DNA from: a virus
IMG/VR virus record: IMGVR_UViG_3300020171_002008
Location: 1-40,448 of that record
DNA length: 40,448 nucleotides
Strand: one strand, 5' to 3'
A program made the position numbers and the translations under genes. Positions within the stretch are counted from its first letter, which is position 1. Each line of letters begins with the position of its first letter. Of this stretch, positions 9,204 to 18,565 are shown piece by piece. The notes under the pieces were generated by a model. That model saw only the letters and a list, made by a program, of their open reading frames with translations, was not told the DNA's origin and did not search any database.

Positions 9204-11510
9204 ATGATCCGCATTTTAATCCATACTGATTCACCATGTCTCTATTCTGGTCTTGCCCGTTGTGGTCGAGAACTCGCCAAAAGATTTTTTGAAACTCAAG
9301 AAGAAATTGACGATAAGCAAGTTAAAAAATTTGATCTTGCTTATGCTGGTTGGCATCATCAGTCTAAAAGACATAATTATCCCTATTTTATTTATCCTCT
9401 TTCTAAAGGAGCAGCCAATGAAGCAAAGGACTTTAAAAATATTCTTGATGATTTTAGACCTGATGTGGTCCTTTCTATAGGTGATATCTGGAATTTTGTA
9501 AAAATTACAGAAGTGATTTATAATCACAAAGAGATGAATAAATTAAAATGGATCTTATGGTTAACAGTTGATGGTGAAAATTGGCATGTAGCATGGCAGC
9601 ACACATTGAATCTTGCGGATGAAGTTTATGTCTTTTCAAAATTTGGCAGCACAGAAGTGAAAAACCTAACTGGTTATGAACCCGAAGTTGTATATCCCGG
9701 GGTGGATAAAACGATATTTAGACAGATTAATGTAGATTTCAAAACAAAAAAAACAGAATTACCTTTTAATCTAGAAAATACGTTTTTAATTTTAAATGTT
9801 AATCAAAATACCGATAGAAAGAATATTCCTTTAACGCTTGAAAGTTTTGCAGAGTTTGCTAAAGATAAGGATGATACATTCTTACTTCTTGTGACAAATC
9901 CTGACGATCCGTATGGATTTGATCTTTGGCAATTTATTGATAAACTCGGTTTAAAAAAGAAGGTAGCGATAACAAAAGAAGCGGGTCCCGTGAAAGGAAT
10001 GTCAGATGAAAAACTAAATCTTTTATACAATTTATCATCAGTCTATGTTAATACAAGTATTGGTGAAGGTCTTTCACTCCCGATATTAGAGGCCATGGCT
10101 GTCGGACTTCCTATTATTGCAACAGACTATGCTGCTGTTTCTGAACTGATAGATAAGGGCGGAGGATTCAAGATTAATATCGCAGCGTATATATGGGGCT
10201 TTAGTGGTATTAAAAGGGCCATCGCTTCAAAAAGTGATTTAGTTGAAAAATTGAATATTTTATACAATGATTTCAAGGCTAATAAGAATTTGAGAATCGA
10301 GATTGCTAAAAAAAGTAGGGTATTTACTGATCTTTTGTCTTGGGAAAATACAACACAGAAATTCAAAGGAAAGATTGAACTTGCTGTAAAGAAAAAAGAT
10401 GAGAATTTACCATTTTTAAAAACAAAAGTAAAAGTTAATATCATAAATCCGTTGATGATTATTCCTTCATGGGGAAAAAATTGTGGCATAGCGGAGTATA
10501 CCAAGACTTTGATTGAAGCTATGTTTAAGCAAAATCAACAGATTACTGTGTTTCCTTCGTATTCTTTTCGAGAGATACCTGAGTTAATTGAAAATATGAA
10601 ATGTAATTTAGTTCATATTCAACATGAGTTTTCTTTCTTTAGAAGTAAGGCAGAGTTTGGAGAACTTCTACGAAATCTCAGTAAACTTCAAATTAAAGTT
10701 ATTTTGACAATGCATTCATTGGTATCAAATTTTATTTCATTGAATGATTTGATGTTAGTAAATTGTGATGATATTATAGTGCATAACAAAAAATTTAAAG
10801 ATACATTAGAAGAACGTCTAAAGGTAATTCCGGTTGTAACTTTTCGAGGTCCATGTAATATTGAAATTATTGAGATGGGATGTGGTAGTTTGTTTCATAT
10901 TGATGACTCAGAAAAAATTCAAATTAAAAAGAATTTGAATTTAGATGACATGTATCCAATAATAGCATCTTTTGGTTTTCTTAGAGAACAGAAAGGTTAT
11001 TATGATCTTTTATTAGCTTTAAAAGAACTCAAAAAGGTTTACGGAAAAGTATTTCTTCTTATAGTTGCACCTCCTCATGAATTTGGTAGTAAGGTATATG
11101 ACGAGATGTTTTATAACTATATAATTAAGCATAATCTAGAAAAAGATGTTTCGATAATAAGAGAATATTTAAGGGAAGATAAGTTGCTTAAAGTTTTGCA
11201 GTGTGCAGATATTTTTGTTCTAAACTATATAGACTCGCCCATGGGAGGAGGAATATCTGCTGCTGTAAAAACATTATTTAGAGTTCAGAAACCGATACTG
11301 GTGCGGGAAGGCACTGCATTTGAAGATCTTATTAAAGGAGAAGTTTTAAAAATTAGAGGCGGAAATATAAATGTTTTAGTCGATTCAATAAAGACTTTGA
11401 TAGAAGATAAAGAGTTATGTTCCGCTCTAGTAAAAAATGCGAATGATTTTGTATTGAGAAATAATTGGGAAAATGTGGCTAAAAAACACATAGATCTTTA
11501 TTATAAATGA
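9204..11510 (+). CDS. Double GT4-type glycosyltransferase (two GT-B domains)
   Basis: The 768 residues form two tandem GT-B glycosyltransferases. Domain 1 (about 1-395) starts with DSPCLYSGLARCGREL and carries the GT4 donor-site motif GEGLSLPILEAMAVGLPIIA near residues 286-306, whose glutamates bind the nucleotide sugar. Domain 2 (about 405-768) starts with the CGIAEYTKTL acceptor-side motif and ends with a GT4-like segment (DSPMGGGISAAVKTLF). Family members move a sugar from a nucleotide donor to a growing glycan; here two linkages could be made by one chain. AAAGGA lies about nine bases before the start. This is the first gene of the sugar module and overlaps the next by ATGA. Confidence 0.85.
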   Translation: MIRILIHTDSPCLYSGLARCGRELAKRFFETQEEIDDKQVKKFDLAYAGWHHQSKRHNYPYFIYPLSKGAANEAKDFKNILDDFRPDVVLSIGDIWNFVKITEVIYNHKEMNKLKWILWLTVDGENWHVAWQHTLNLADEVYVFSKFGSTEVKNLTGYEPEVVYPGVDKTIFRQINVDFKTKKTELPFNLENTFLILNVNQNTDRKNIPLTLESFAEFAKDKDDTFLLLVTNPDDPYGFDLWQFIDKLGLKKKVAITKEAGPVKGMSDEKLNLLYNLSSVYVNTSIGEGLSLPILEAMAVGLPIIATDYAAVSELIDKGGGFKINIAAYIWGFSGIKRAIASKSDLVEKLNILYNDFKANKNLRIEIAKKSRVFTDLLSWENTTQKFKGKIELAVKKKDENLPFLKTKVKVNIINPLMIIPSWGKNCGIAEYTKTLIEAMFKQNQQITVFPSYSFREIPELIENMKCNLVHIQHEFSFFRSKAEFGELLRNLSKLQIKVILTMHSLVSNFISLNDLMLVNCDDIIVHNKKFKDTLEERLKVIPVVTFRGPCNIEIIEMGCGSLFHIDDSEKIQIKKNLNLDDMYPIIASFGFLREQKGYYDLLLALKELKKVYGKVFLLIVAPPHEFGSKVYDEMFYNYIIKHNLEKDVSIIREYLREDKLLKVLQCADIFVLNYIDSPMGGGISAAVKTLFRVQKPILVREGTAFEDLIKGEVLKIRGGNINVLVDSIKTLIEDKELCSALVKNANDFVLRNNWENVAKKHIDLYYK

Positions 11511-12475
11511 TGATGAATAAGATTAAAATTGTCATAGGGGCACCAACATATAACTCTATTGAAAGACTACAATCTTTACTTACCTCAATAGAATATTATA
11601 CGGATTATAATAAAGAAAATTATAAGATTGTAATTTTGGATGATGGAACTCCCGATTTGAATAAAAGAAAAGAACTGGCGGAACTAGCATTGAGATTTAA
11701 AGTCGGATTTATTCAACATGAAAAAAATGAAGGAATTCCAAAAAGTTGGAATGATTTGACCAGATTTCATGATGCCGAGCTAGTTATTCTTTTGAATGAC
11801 GATATTCAAATTGTTAATGCAAATTGGTTAAGAAGTTTTGTTTACTTTATGGATAATAATCCAAAAGTTGGTAGTTTGGGTTTTGCTATAATACATATTG
11901 ATTCTAATACAAAGTTGCCTGATAAACAGTTTACTCCGCCTTCAGAAGAAGGTCCGCCGAACAGAGTTGGAAGTCCAAATGGCTGCAGTTTCGGCTTTCG
12001 AAAAGAACTATGGGAAAAGATTGTCAATCCCGATAAGTCCATAGGTTTTTATGAGGATCTAATCAGTTTTTATGAAGAATTAAATTTTAATTTTGAAATA
12101 GCAAAGATGGGATTCCAAGCTTTTCAATTAGTAACACCATTATTAGAACATCATGGAAGTTTGACTTTTAATTTGAATCAAAATTTAGCGATAAGAACGA
12201 TGGGAACTTATGTTTCAAATGAAGAATATTTGGCTAGAATGAAAGAAAATAAAAGTTTGTGGATTTCGTATGAAGTTCATGAACAATTAGCTTTGAAAGA
12301 AAATAAATGTTTTAGAATGGATTATGCAAGGATGATGTTCGCGAAACGATGGGGTTGTAAAGATTGGATAAATAATCCACAATCGGAAGTTCATCATACT
12401 CTGGTGGATATTTTACCTAAAATAAAAATTAAATATTTAGATAAGGATTTGAATGAGAAAGAATGTGAGATATGA
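11507..12475 (+). CDS. GT2-family glycosyltransferase
   Basis: This 322-residue GT-A enzyme opens with IVIGAPTYNS, followed by LDDGTPD near residue 43 and the metal-binding LLNDDIQ near residue 98, as in GT2 enzymes. No membrane helix is seen, so it is probably soluble or peripheral. Three ATG codons in a row (11507, 11510, 11513) are possible starts; the first overlaps the previous stop. The 3' end runs over the relic of an HNH gene in another frame (12453-12527), so the original C-terminus may have been changed by that event. Donor and acceptor are unknown. Confidence 0.82.
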   Translation: MMMNKIKIVIGAPTYNSIERLQSLLTSIEYYTDYNKENYKIVILDDGTPDLNKRKELAELALRFKVGFIQHEKNEGIPKSWNDLTRFHDAELVILLNDDIQIVNANWLRSFVYFMDNNPKVGSLGFAIIHIDSNTKLPDKQFTPPSEEGPPNRVGSPNGCSFGFRKELWEKIVNPDKSIGFYEDLISFYEELNFNFEIAKMGFQAFQLVTPLLEHHGSLTFNLNQNLAIRTMGTYVSNEEYLARMKENKSLWISYEVHEQLALKENKCFRMDYARMMFAKRWGCKDWINNPQSEVHHTLVDILPKIKIKYLDKDLNEKECEI

Positions 12476-12527
12476 AAACACTCAAATCAAACGTAAAGTT
12501 CATACATTAGAAAAATATGTTACTTAA
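12453..12527 (+). pseudogene. 3' relic of an HNH endonuclease gene
   Basis: Read in the frame of 12471, the DNA gives YENTQIKRKVHTLEKYVT then TAA at 12525. This closely matches the C-terminus of the intact HNH protein at 13146-14369 (YENIQIERKVHELEKYYLEKL) and that of 15487-16500 (KIQIDRKVHELEKL). By eye about 80% of the 48 bases agree with the first. No HNH core lies upstream, so only the tail of a third copy remains, overlapping the end of the GT2 gene and the start of the methyltransferase. Confidence 0.75.
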
Positions 12528-13140
12528 TATAAATTTAAGAGAAGATATCCAAAAATATTTCCCAAATTTTGAATATTTTAATTGTATTGAATCTGTAAGA
12601 CAAAAACTTGATTTTTCGAGAGCGGATAATCTTACGGGGGTCCAACAAGAAAGTTTTTTATTATACCATATTTTGAAGCAATTTTTTAATAATAGTGGTT
12701 CTGTGGGTTTAGATCTCGGATGTGGTCAAGATCCTCATTGGGGCTGTATCGGAATAAATGACTACTGCGGAAATTGCCATAAAATTTATGGTGGAAAATA
12801 TTCACCCCATATAACTTCTTTAGTCGAGAATATCGATACTATATTCAATGAAAATACATTTAATTTCATAGTAGCTAGCCATATTCTTGAACATGTAAAA
12901 GAACCAATTATAACATTTCGCAAATGGGTAAAATTATTAAGAAAAGATGGCATTATAATTTTGCTTTGTCCGGATGCTCGCTATGAAGAGCATAAGTGGG
13001 ATCCAACTCATGTCAACTTTTTTTCTCCCGATGATTTTGAAAGACAGATTATAAATTCAAATTTAGATTTATTGAAAACCGAAGAATTGGACACATTGAA
13101 CAATAAGTTTAGTTTCAATTATATTGGCTCGCGAATTTAA
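12517..13140 (+). CDS. Class I SAM-dependent methyltransferase
   Basis: This 207-residue protein has the SAM-binding motif VGLDLGCGQD (about residues 66-75), then ASHILEHVKEPI and a KDGIIILLCPDAR strand, the Methyltransf_11/23 pattern. Extra cysteines and histidines (DYCGNCHKIYGG) follow motif I. Such small enzymes in glycan clusters usually methylate sugars or transfer to a nascent chain, but the substrate is not readable. The ATG overlaps the HNH relic, and there is no clear ribosome binding site. Confidence 0.8.
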   Translation: MLLNINLREDIQKYFPNFEYFNCIESVRQKLDFSRADNLTGVQQESFLLYHILKQFFNNSGSVGLDLGCGQDPHWGCIGINDYCGNCHKIYGGKYSPHITSLVENIDTIFNENTFNFIVASHILEHVKEPIITFRKWVKLLRKDGIIILLCPDARYEEHKWDPTHVNFFSPDDFERQIINSNLDLLKTEELDTLNNKFSFNYIGSRI

Positions 13141-13145
13141 TAGAT

Positions 13146-14369
13146 ATGACAAAAATTGAAAAGTTTAAAAAACATATAAAAAATCATTGTTTAATATGCA
13201 AAAAAATTATGTCTTTTTCAAAATCCAAGCGCAAAAGAAAATTCTGTAGCCGAAAATGTTTTTATGAATCACGAAAATATAGAGTTAATACAAAATGCGA
13301 TTTTTGTAAAAAATCAATTATCAAAAGACTGAACGTTTATAAAAAATTAAAACATCATTTTTGCAATAGAGAGTGTCATTTTAAATTTAGTCTTAAATTC
13401 AGAGTCAACTGTGATACTTGTGATAAGATTTTGTATCCACATCCTTATAAAAGAAAGAGAAACAAACATTATTTTTGCAGTCGAAAATGTTTTCATAAAT
13501 TTACATCAGGGGTTACTATGATAGAAGTTACTTGTTTTTTTTGTAAAAATAAATTTCAAATTCAAAAATATCGTAGAAAAAACCAAGAAAGATTTTTCTG
13601 CAGTCGAAAATGTTTCTATAAATTTCTAGCAAAAAATAAAAGTAAAACGATTATCTGTCTTGAATGCAAGAAACAATTTCAAGTTCAAAAATGCATTTTG
13701 AAATTAGGAAAAGGTAAGTTTTGTAATAAAGAATGTTTTTCGAATTATCATTATAAAGAATTTCCATGTTTTTTTTGTGGTAAAAAAATACGCAGAAGGA
13801 AATCTCGTTTAAAAAGTAAACGCAAGATAGGGAGATTTTGTTCAAGAAAATGTTTTGGAAAATGGGAATCCAAAAATATAGTAGGAAAGAATCATCATAA
13901 TTACAATAAAAAAGAAAGGAGATGTGCTTTCTGTAAGAAAAAAATATTGGTTCTTAACTTCGCAGTTAAAAAGAACAAAAATTCTTTTTGTGATAGAAAA
14001 TGCTATGGAAGATGGCAGTCAAAATATCGGGTTGGTAAGAATAGTCCTTGCTGGGTTAATGGTAATTCCTACCAAGAATATCCAGCTGAGTTTAGCGGTT
14101 CACTCAAAGAATTTATTCGAAAAAGAGATCAATATAAGTGTCAGAATAAAAGTTGTGGAATTCCACAGATAGAATGTCTCCAAAAGTTACACATACATCA
14201 TATAGATCATAATCGTAAAAATAATGATTCTATAAATTTAATTGCTTTGTGTCTGAGATGTCATACTAAAGCTAATCGTGATCGTAAATATTGGCAAGCT
14301 TATTATGAAAACATTCAAATCGAACGAAAGGTTCATGAATTGGAAAAATACTATTTGGAAAAATTATAG
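13146..14369 (+). CDS. Free-standing HNH endonuclease with seven zinc fingers
   Basis: This 407-residue, very lysine-rich protein has seven tandem fingers of the form CxxC-x(15-19)-CxxxC (first three at C15-C38, C51-C77, C89-C115; the rest to about residue 290), resembling TRASH/MYM-type fingers. The C-terminal HNH nuclease (about 310-390) has FIRKRDQYKCQ, the HIHHIDHNRKNN core and LCLRCH. The HNH family cuts DNA and often acts as a homing endonuclease; the finger array would read a long target. It lies between a methyltransferase and a CgeB-like transferase, with a second homologue 2.3 kb on. It has no part in sugar chemistry and is probably a selfish element. Confidence 0.9.
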   Translation: MTKIEKFKKHIKNHCLICKKIMSFSKSKRKRKFCSRKCFYESRKYRVNTKCDFCKKSIIKRLNVYKKLKHHFCNRECHFKFSLKFRVNCDTCDKILYPHPYKRKRNKHYFCSRKCFHKFTSGVTMIEVTCFFCKNKFQIQKYRRKNQERFFCSRKCFYKFLAKNKSKTIICLECKKQFQVQKCILKLGKGKFCNKECFSNYHYKEFPCFFCGKKIRRRKSRLKSKRKIGRFCSRKCFGKWESKNIVGKNHHNYNKKERRCAFCKKKILVLNFAVKKNKNSFCDRKCYGRWQSKYRVGKNSPCWVNGNSYQEYPAEFSGSLKEFIRKRDQYKCQNKSCGIPQIECLQKLHIHHIDHNRKNNDSINLIALCLRCHTKANRDRKYWQAYYENIQIERKVHELEKYYLEKL

Positions 14370-14402
14370 AAATAAAAAAAAGATAAAAAAAAGAAGTTAA
14401 GT

Positions 14403-15431
14403 ATGTCTATGAAGATTTTAGCTTTAGTTCATCCAGAATCAGATTATGGAGAAAGTTTTTTAATACAAGGTTTATTTTTAGTTCTTGGTGAAGATAATGT
14501 GATAATTTACCCGCAGAAATTATCATATATGGGATTTACAGACAGTTCTTATTTATTACATTCTGAAAAAAAAAGAGGGATGACTTGCCCAACTGGATAT
14601 ATGGTTCCTAGGAAACTACGCATTTACCCTTTTGAGGAAATTTGTGATCTGATGCATGAATTTGATTTCATAGTGTTATCATCACCCAGACATTATCCGG
14701 TTCATGCATTGAGATTTATAAAACAAATATATGGTGGTAGAATTCCCAAACCAGTAATTTTTTATGATGCGGAAGATTCCGAAGGCCTACGCATTGACTT
14801 AATTGAAGAATTTAAACCCTCCATAATATTCAAACGCGAACTAACACATCCCATTGAAAATGTTTTTCCGTTACCTTTTTCTTCTTGCTTACCATATTTG
14901 CCTTTTTGGAATGAAATTAAAAATAAAGAAAAAGTACTCGATGTTTTTGCTCTTTTTGGCAATACCCACCATTTGCGTTCTGAAACTGCGAAGTTTTTAC
15001 TAGAACAAAATTATCCAAATTCATATGTTGGAATAGATCCTGGCGCATTACCATGGCAAGATGAAAATCGCTTTAAGATTCCGCCACTTAAAGGATATAG
15101 AGATTATCTTGAAACTATGGCATCCTCAAAGATAAATATAGTTGTTCGCGGTCATGGCAGAGATACCGTTCGTTACTGGGAAGCTGCGAGTTTTGAAACT
15201 TTGATGTTGATAAAAGATCCGGGAATTATAATACCAAATCCTTATATAGACAAAGTGCATTGTGTTTATTTCAATAATATGAAAGATTTGAAAGAAAAGA
15301 TTGATTATTATTTAACTTATGATGATGAACGTGAAAGAATAGCATCTGCTTGTTTTGAGCATACAATGAAATATCATACAAATTTGCGACGCGCAGAACA
15401 GTTCATTGAAATTATCAAAAAAGAATTATAA
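14403..15431 (+). CDS. CgeB-like glycosyltransferase
   Basis: This 342-residue GT-B-like protein ends with the CgeB/Glyco_trans_1_2 pattern: RGHGRDTVRYWEAASFETLM near residues 250-270, then VHCVYFNNMKDLKEKIDYYL and a helix ending MKYHTNLRRAEQFI. The N-terminal Rossmann half starts ILALVHPESDYGE. CgeB-type proteins are thought to add sugars to surface structures. ATG at 14403 or 14409 may be used. It is flanked on both sides by HNH genes, so it may have moved with them. Confidence 0.75.
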   Translation: MSMKILALVHPESDYGESFLIQGLFLVLGEDNVIIYPQKLSYMGFTDSSYLLHSEKKRGMTCPTGYMVPRKLRIYPFEEICDLMHEFDFIVLSSPRHYPVHALRFIKQIYGGRIPKPVIFYDAEDSEGLRIDLIEEFKPSIIFKRELTHPIENVFPLPFSSCLPYLPFWNEIKNKEKVLDVFALFGNTHHLRSETAKFLLEQNYPNSYVGIDPGALPWQDENRFKIPPLKGYRDYLETMASSKINIVVRGHGRDTVRYWEAASFETLMLIKDPGIIIPNPYIDKVHCVYFNNMKDLKEKIDYYLTYDDERERIASACFEHTMKYHTNLRRAEQFIEIIKKEL

Positions 15432-15486
15432 ATATACCATTGGGAATTTTGATGTCCATTGCATAAATTTAAATTAAATTAAATAT

Positions 15487-16500
15487 ATGAAAATCAAAAC
15501 CAAATGCGATTATTGTAAAAAAATAATTTTGAAAAGTAGATATTCTATGCATAAACAAAAGCATCATTTTTGCAATAAGCAATGTATGGGTTTATGGCGT
15601 TCAAAATATCATGTGGGTAAATATAATCCATTATGGAACCATGAAAGAAAAAAATGTTATTATTGTGGTAAAACATTTTTTCAAACAAAGTATAGAATTA
15701 AGCGTGCTAAACGTCATTTTTGTTGTGATCAATGCCTTAAAAAATATAGGAAAAAAAATTCTGGGAAATACATTATATGTGATTATTGTGGTAAAAGAAT
15801 ATTTAAATTGTCTTATAATATCAAAAATAGTAAGAATCATTTTTGTAATAGCAAATGTATGGGGAAATGGCGAAGTAAGAATTGGGTAGGAGAAAATACC
15901 CCTTTTTTTAAAAAAAAGAAAGTAAAATGTGATTGGTGTGGTAAAATAAATTATAAGCATCCGAGACATTTTAAATTAAACAAACATCATTTTTGTAATA
16001 GTCAATGTTATGGTAAATGGCGTAGCAAGAACATGATTAGGAAAAATAATCCTAGCTGGAGTTCTGTAAGAGTAAAGTGTACATACTGTAAAACTCAATT
16101 TTTTAGGAAGCGATATAAGTTTGCTAAATTTGGACATCATTTTTGTAATGAAATATGTTATAAAAAATGGATTGAAGTGAATGAAAATAAACCAGGTTGG
16201 ATTGATGGTTCTTCATTTGAACCATATACATCAGAATTTAATAATGAATTAAAAGAATTTATTCGTAAACGAGATAATTACATATGCCAAAACAAAAATT
16301 GTGGAATTCCACAACAAGAATGTAGGACTAAATTGGATGTACACCACATAGATTATAACAAAGATAATTGCGACCCAATAAATTTAATTGCTTTATGTCA
16401 TTTGTGTAACGCAAGAGCTAGTGGTGATCGTGAATATTGGAAACAATATTACCAAAAAATACAAATTGATAGAAAAGTGCACGAATTGGAGAAACTATGA
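15487..16500 (+). CDS. Free-standing HNH endonuclease with five zinc fingers
   Basis: This 337-residue homologue of the gene at 13146 has five CxxC-x(15-17)-CxxxC fingers (CDYCKK...FCNKQC and similar) spaced by ~38-45 residues, often followed by GKWRSKN. The HNH nuclease at the C-terminus has EFIRKRDNYICQ, VHHIDYNKDN and LCHLCN. Its last residues (RKVHELEKL) repeat those of its homologue. It lies between two CgeB-like genes and overlaps the second by ATGA. The different finger number from its paralogue suggests finger gain or loss changes target choice. Confidence 0.9.
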   Translation: MKIKTKCDYCKKIILKSRYSMHKQKHHFCNKQCMGLWRSKYHVGKYNPLWNHERKKCYYCGKTFFQTKYRIKRAKRHFCCDQCLKKYRKKNSGKYIICDYCGKRIFKLSYNIKNSKNHFCNSKCMGKWRSKNWVGENTPFFKKKKVKCDWCGKINYKHPRHFKLNKHHFCNSQCYGKWRSKNMIRKNNPSWSSVRVKCTYCKTQFFRKRYKFAKFGHHFCNEICYKKWIEVNENKPGWIDGSSFEPYTSEFNNELKEFIRKRDNYICQNKNCGIPQQECRTKLDVHHIDYNKDNCDPINLIALCHLCNARASGDREYWKQYYQKIQIDRKVHELEKL

Positions 16501-17471
16501 AAAAAATTAATATTTTATTCATTTCACAGTGGTACTGTGCTAATATACAAAGATTTTTAGCAGAAGGCCTAAGGCAATTAGGGCATGATGTTAAATTAGT
16601 TGGTCAAGTTGTAAAAGATCATTATAATATCAAATGGCCAGAAGAGGATATCCCTCAGCTATTTTTTGAAGTTCCAAAAAATGATCCCATTGATTTGTCA
16701 GCAATAGTTGATAAGTCAACTGCGTTGGGTTTTACTCCCGATATTCTGATCTTAAATGATTGGTGGGACTTTAAAATTGAGAAAACAGAGACAAGGATTC
16801 CATTTATACTTATCTCTCATGAAGGTTGGAAATCAAATTTAGAACGTATACATGAATTTAAACCGACTCTGGCGTTTACCGGACAACCTTTTGGAGTTCA
16901 TGCAGAACCAAGAACAACAATGTATCCCGGTTATGAATGGTTGCCTGGAGCATGCTTACCATCTGTGCATCCGTTACTGAATTATGATAGAGAGTATGAT
17001 TTTGTATTGTTTGCTATGATGTATGATCCAAGACCAAGAATTTGTGAAGCACTTAAGATGAGAGGTTTAAGAATCAGATATGGTAATGTAGCCATAAACG
17101 AATATGCTCTAATGCACAATAAATCATTAACTACAATGAATTGTTCTAATGGACAAGAATATATAAAATGGCGTGTCTTCGAAGCGATGTCTATGGGCTG
17201 TTTAGTAATTAGTGATAAGTTTTATCTGATAGAAAAACTCTTCACAGATGAAGTTCATTATTTATCTGTGAAGACAGACAAACTTTCTGATGGAAGAACC
17301 GCAGCGAATATAGATGATTTAATTGATAAAATAAACTTATGCAAACACAACAAAGAGATTTTCGAGAGAATAACAAAAAATGCGTTCATAGAAGTCAGAG
17401 CGAAACATACATATATGCACAGAGCAAAAATGATCTTAGACAAACTCAATCTTAATGAAAGAATATACTGA
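16497..17471 (+). CDS. CgeB-like glycosyltransferase
   Basis: This 324-residue GT-B-like protein starts INILFISQWYCANIQRFLAE and carries the CgeB/Glyco_trans_1_2 donor-site segment YIKWRVFEAMSMGCLVISDK near residues 222-241, followed by YLSVKTDKL and a C-terminal helix ending HTYMHRAKMILDKL. It resembles the gene at 14403 in architecture. Start ATG at 16497 overlaps the HNH stop. Its end overlaps the next methyltransferase by 17 bases. The sugar and acceptor are unknown. Confidence 0.75.
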   Translation: MKKINILFISQWYCANIQRFLAEGLRQLGHDVKLVGQVVKDHYNIKWPEEDIPQLFFEVPKNDPIDLSAIVDKSTALGFTPDILILNDWWDFKIEKTETRIPFILISHEGWKSNLERIHEFKPTLAFTGQPFGVHAEPRTTMYPGYEWLPGACLPSVHPLLNYDREYDFVLFAMMYDPRPRICEALKMRGLRIRYGNVAINEYALMHNKSLTTMNCSNGQEYIKWRVFEAMSMGCLVISDKFYLIEKLFTDEVHYLSVKTDKLSDGRTAANIDDLIDKINLCKHNKEIFERITKNAFIEVRAKHTYMHRAKMILDKLNLNERIY

Positions 17472-17988
17472 TATACTTTACGAAAAAGTTAAAGAGTTGA
17501 ATGCGAAAGTCGTGCTTGAATTGGGTGTTGGAGAAGCGTATTCAACTATGTTTTTGCTTAGAGCAACACAAGAAGTGCAGGGTCATTTATATAGCGTGGA
17601 TATTCGTTCTATGAAGAGCGGTGTAAATCGCGTAAAAGAAAGTAAATTGGATATGAGTTATTGGACATTCACAAATCAAGATGATCTTGTGTATATTGAA
17701 TCATGGAATTTACCAATAGATATACTTTATATAGATTCCAGTCATTATCTCACGTATACATTTTTAGAATTAGAAGCATATTCTAAATTTGTTAAGCCCG
17801 ATGGGATTATATTAATGCATGATACATTACAAAATCCCACCACTAATCAAGAGGGTTGGGATATTATGCCCGCTATTCATAAATTTATGACATTGCATTC
17901 TGAATGGATATTCGAAGAACTATTAGGTAATGATCCCGGTAAATGTGGTCTCGGGATGTTAAGCCACCGACAGACTCAAAATGGATGA
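17455..17988 (+). CDS. Class I SAM-dependent methyltransferase (Methyltransf_24-like)
   Basis: This 177-residue protein has SAM motif I as VVLELGVGEAYST (about residues 19-31), an acidic strand SVDIRS, DILYIDSSHYLTYTFLELEAY and a GIILMHDT strand ending in an HD pair. This is the Methyltransf_24 or cephalosporin-hydroxylase-like group, found in glycan and rhamnosyl O-methylation clusters. The HD pair could bind a metal. It overlaps both neighbours, which supports co-translation. Confidence 0.8.
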   Translation: MKEYTDILYEKVKELNAKVVLELGVGEAYSTMFLLRATQEVQGHLYSVDIRSMKSGVNRVKESKLDMSYWTFTNQDDLVYIESWNLPIDILYIDSSHYLTYTFLELEAYSKFVKPDGIILMHDTLQNPTTNQEGWDIMPAIHKFMTLHSEWIFEELLGNDPGKCGLGMLSHRQTQNG

Positions 17989-18553
17989 AGTTGTTTTTCG
18001 ACATGCACAGAGCTACTCATGGTGGGATGGGCCATCGCGTTACTATTGTATAAACAGAAACATTATTGCGATGTGTCAGGCAAATACAATGAAAGAGTTG
18101 CTTCTTGCGCTTTTCTCAAAAGGAATTGGTTTTGATATGGGTGGTCCCGGTTTTACTTTTCCAGATGGTCGAAAAGTTCATGGTTTGAATTTCGATTGGA
18201 ACCATGCTGCGGATATTCAAGCAGATATTTTGAATTTACCCTTTAAAGATAATTCATTAGATTTTATTACTTCATTTCATGTTTTAGAGCATCTTATTAA
18301 TATTGAAAGGGCTATTAGTGAATTTATACGAGTTGCGAAATGCAATGGTATCATTTTTTCAGTAATGCCTGATAAAAGATATTTTCTTCATGATAATACA
18401 AATCCAAATTTACCGAAAGGAGCGATAGCGCCAAATGAAATGACGCCAGATGAAATGTTATTGATTCTTAAGAAATTCAACAACATAGAAATATTGCTTT
18501 TTGATTCCCATAAAAATAATTTTGATTTTGATCTTTTATTAAAGAAGATTTAG
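17981..18553 (+). CDS. Class I SAM-dependent methyltransferase (Methyltransf_11-like)
   Basis: The 190 residues include a glycine-rich motif I variant (GIGFDMGGPG near residues 48-57), an ADILNLPFKDNSLDFITSFH segment typical of Methyltransf_11, LEHLINIERAISEFIRV and CNGIIFSVMPDKR. Motif I is atypical (MGGPG for the usual LGCGxG), so SAM binding may be altered. The gene overlaps the previous one by 8 bases and is followed after 12 bases by another methyltransferase. Substrate unknown. Confidence 0.75.
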   Translation: MDEVVFRHAQSYSWWDGPSRYYCINRNIIAMCQANTMKELLLALFSKGIGFDMGGPGFTFPDGRKVHGLNFDWNHAADIQADILNLPFKDNSLDFITSFHVLEHLINIERAISEFIRVAKCNGIIFSVMPDKRYFLHDNTNPNLPKGAIAPNEMTPDEMLLILKKFNNIEILLFDSHKNNFDFDLLLKKI

Positions 18554-18565
18554 AAAGAACTTAAT

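Noticed and set aside
9253-9480. Second plus-strand frame inside the double glycosyltransferase gene
   Set aside because: It overlaps a well-supported domain in another frame and shows no motif or ribosome site.
15466-15486. AAATT-type short repeat before the second HNH gene as an attachment site
   Set aside because: It is a simple AT-rich repeat with no partner copy or integrase in the window.
13146-16500. The HNH paralogues as an insertion sequence with terminal repeats
   Set aside because: No transposase, inverted ends or target duplications were seen; they fit free-standing homing-type endonucleases better.
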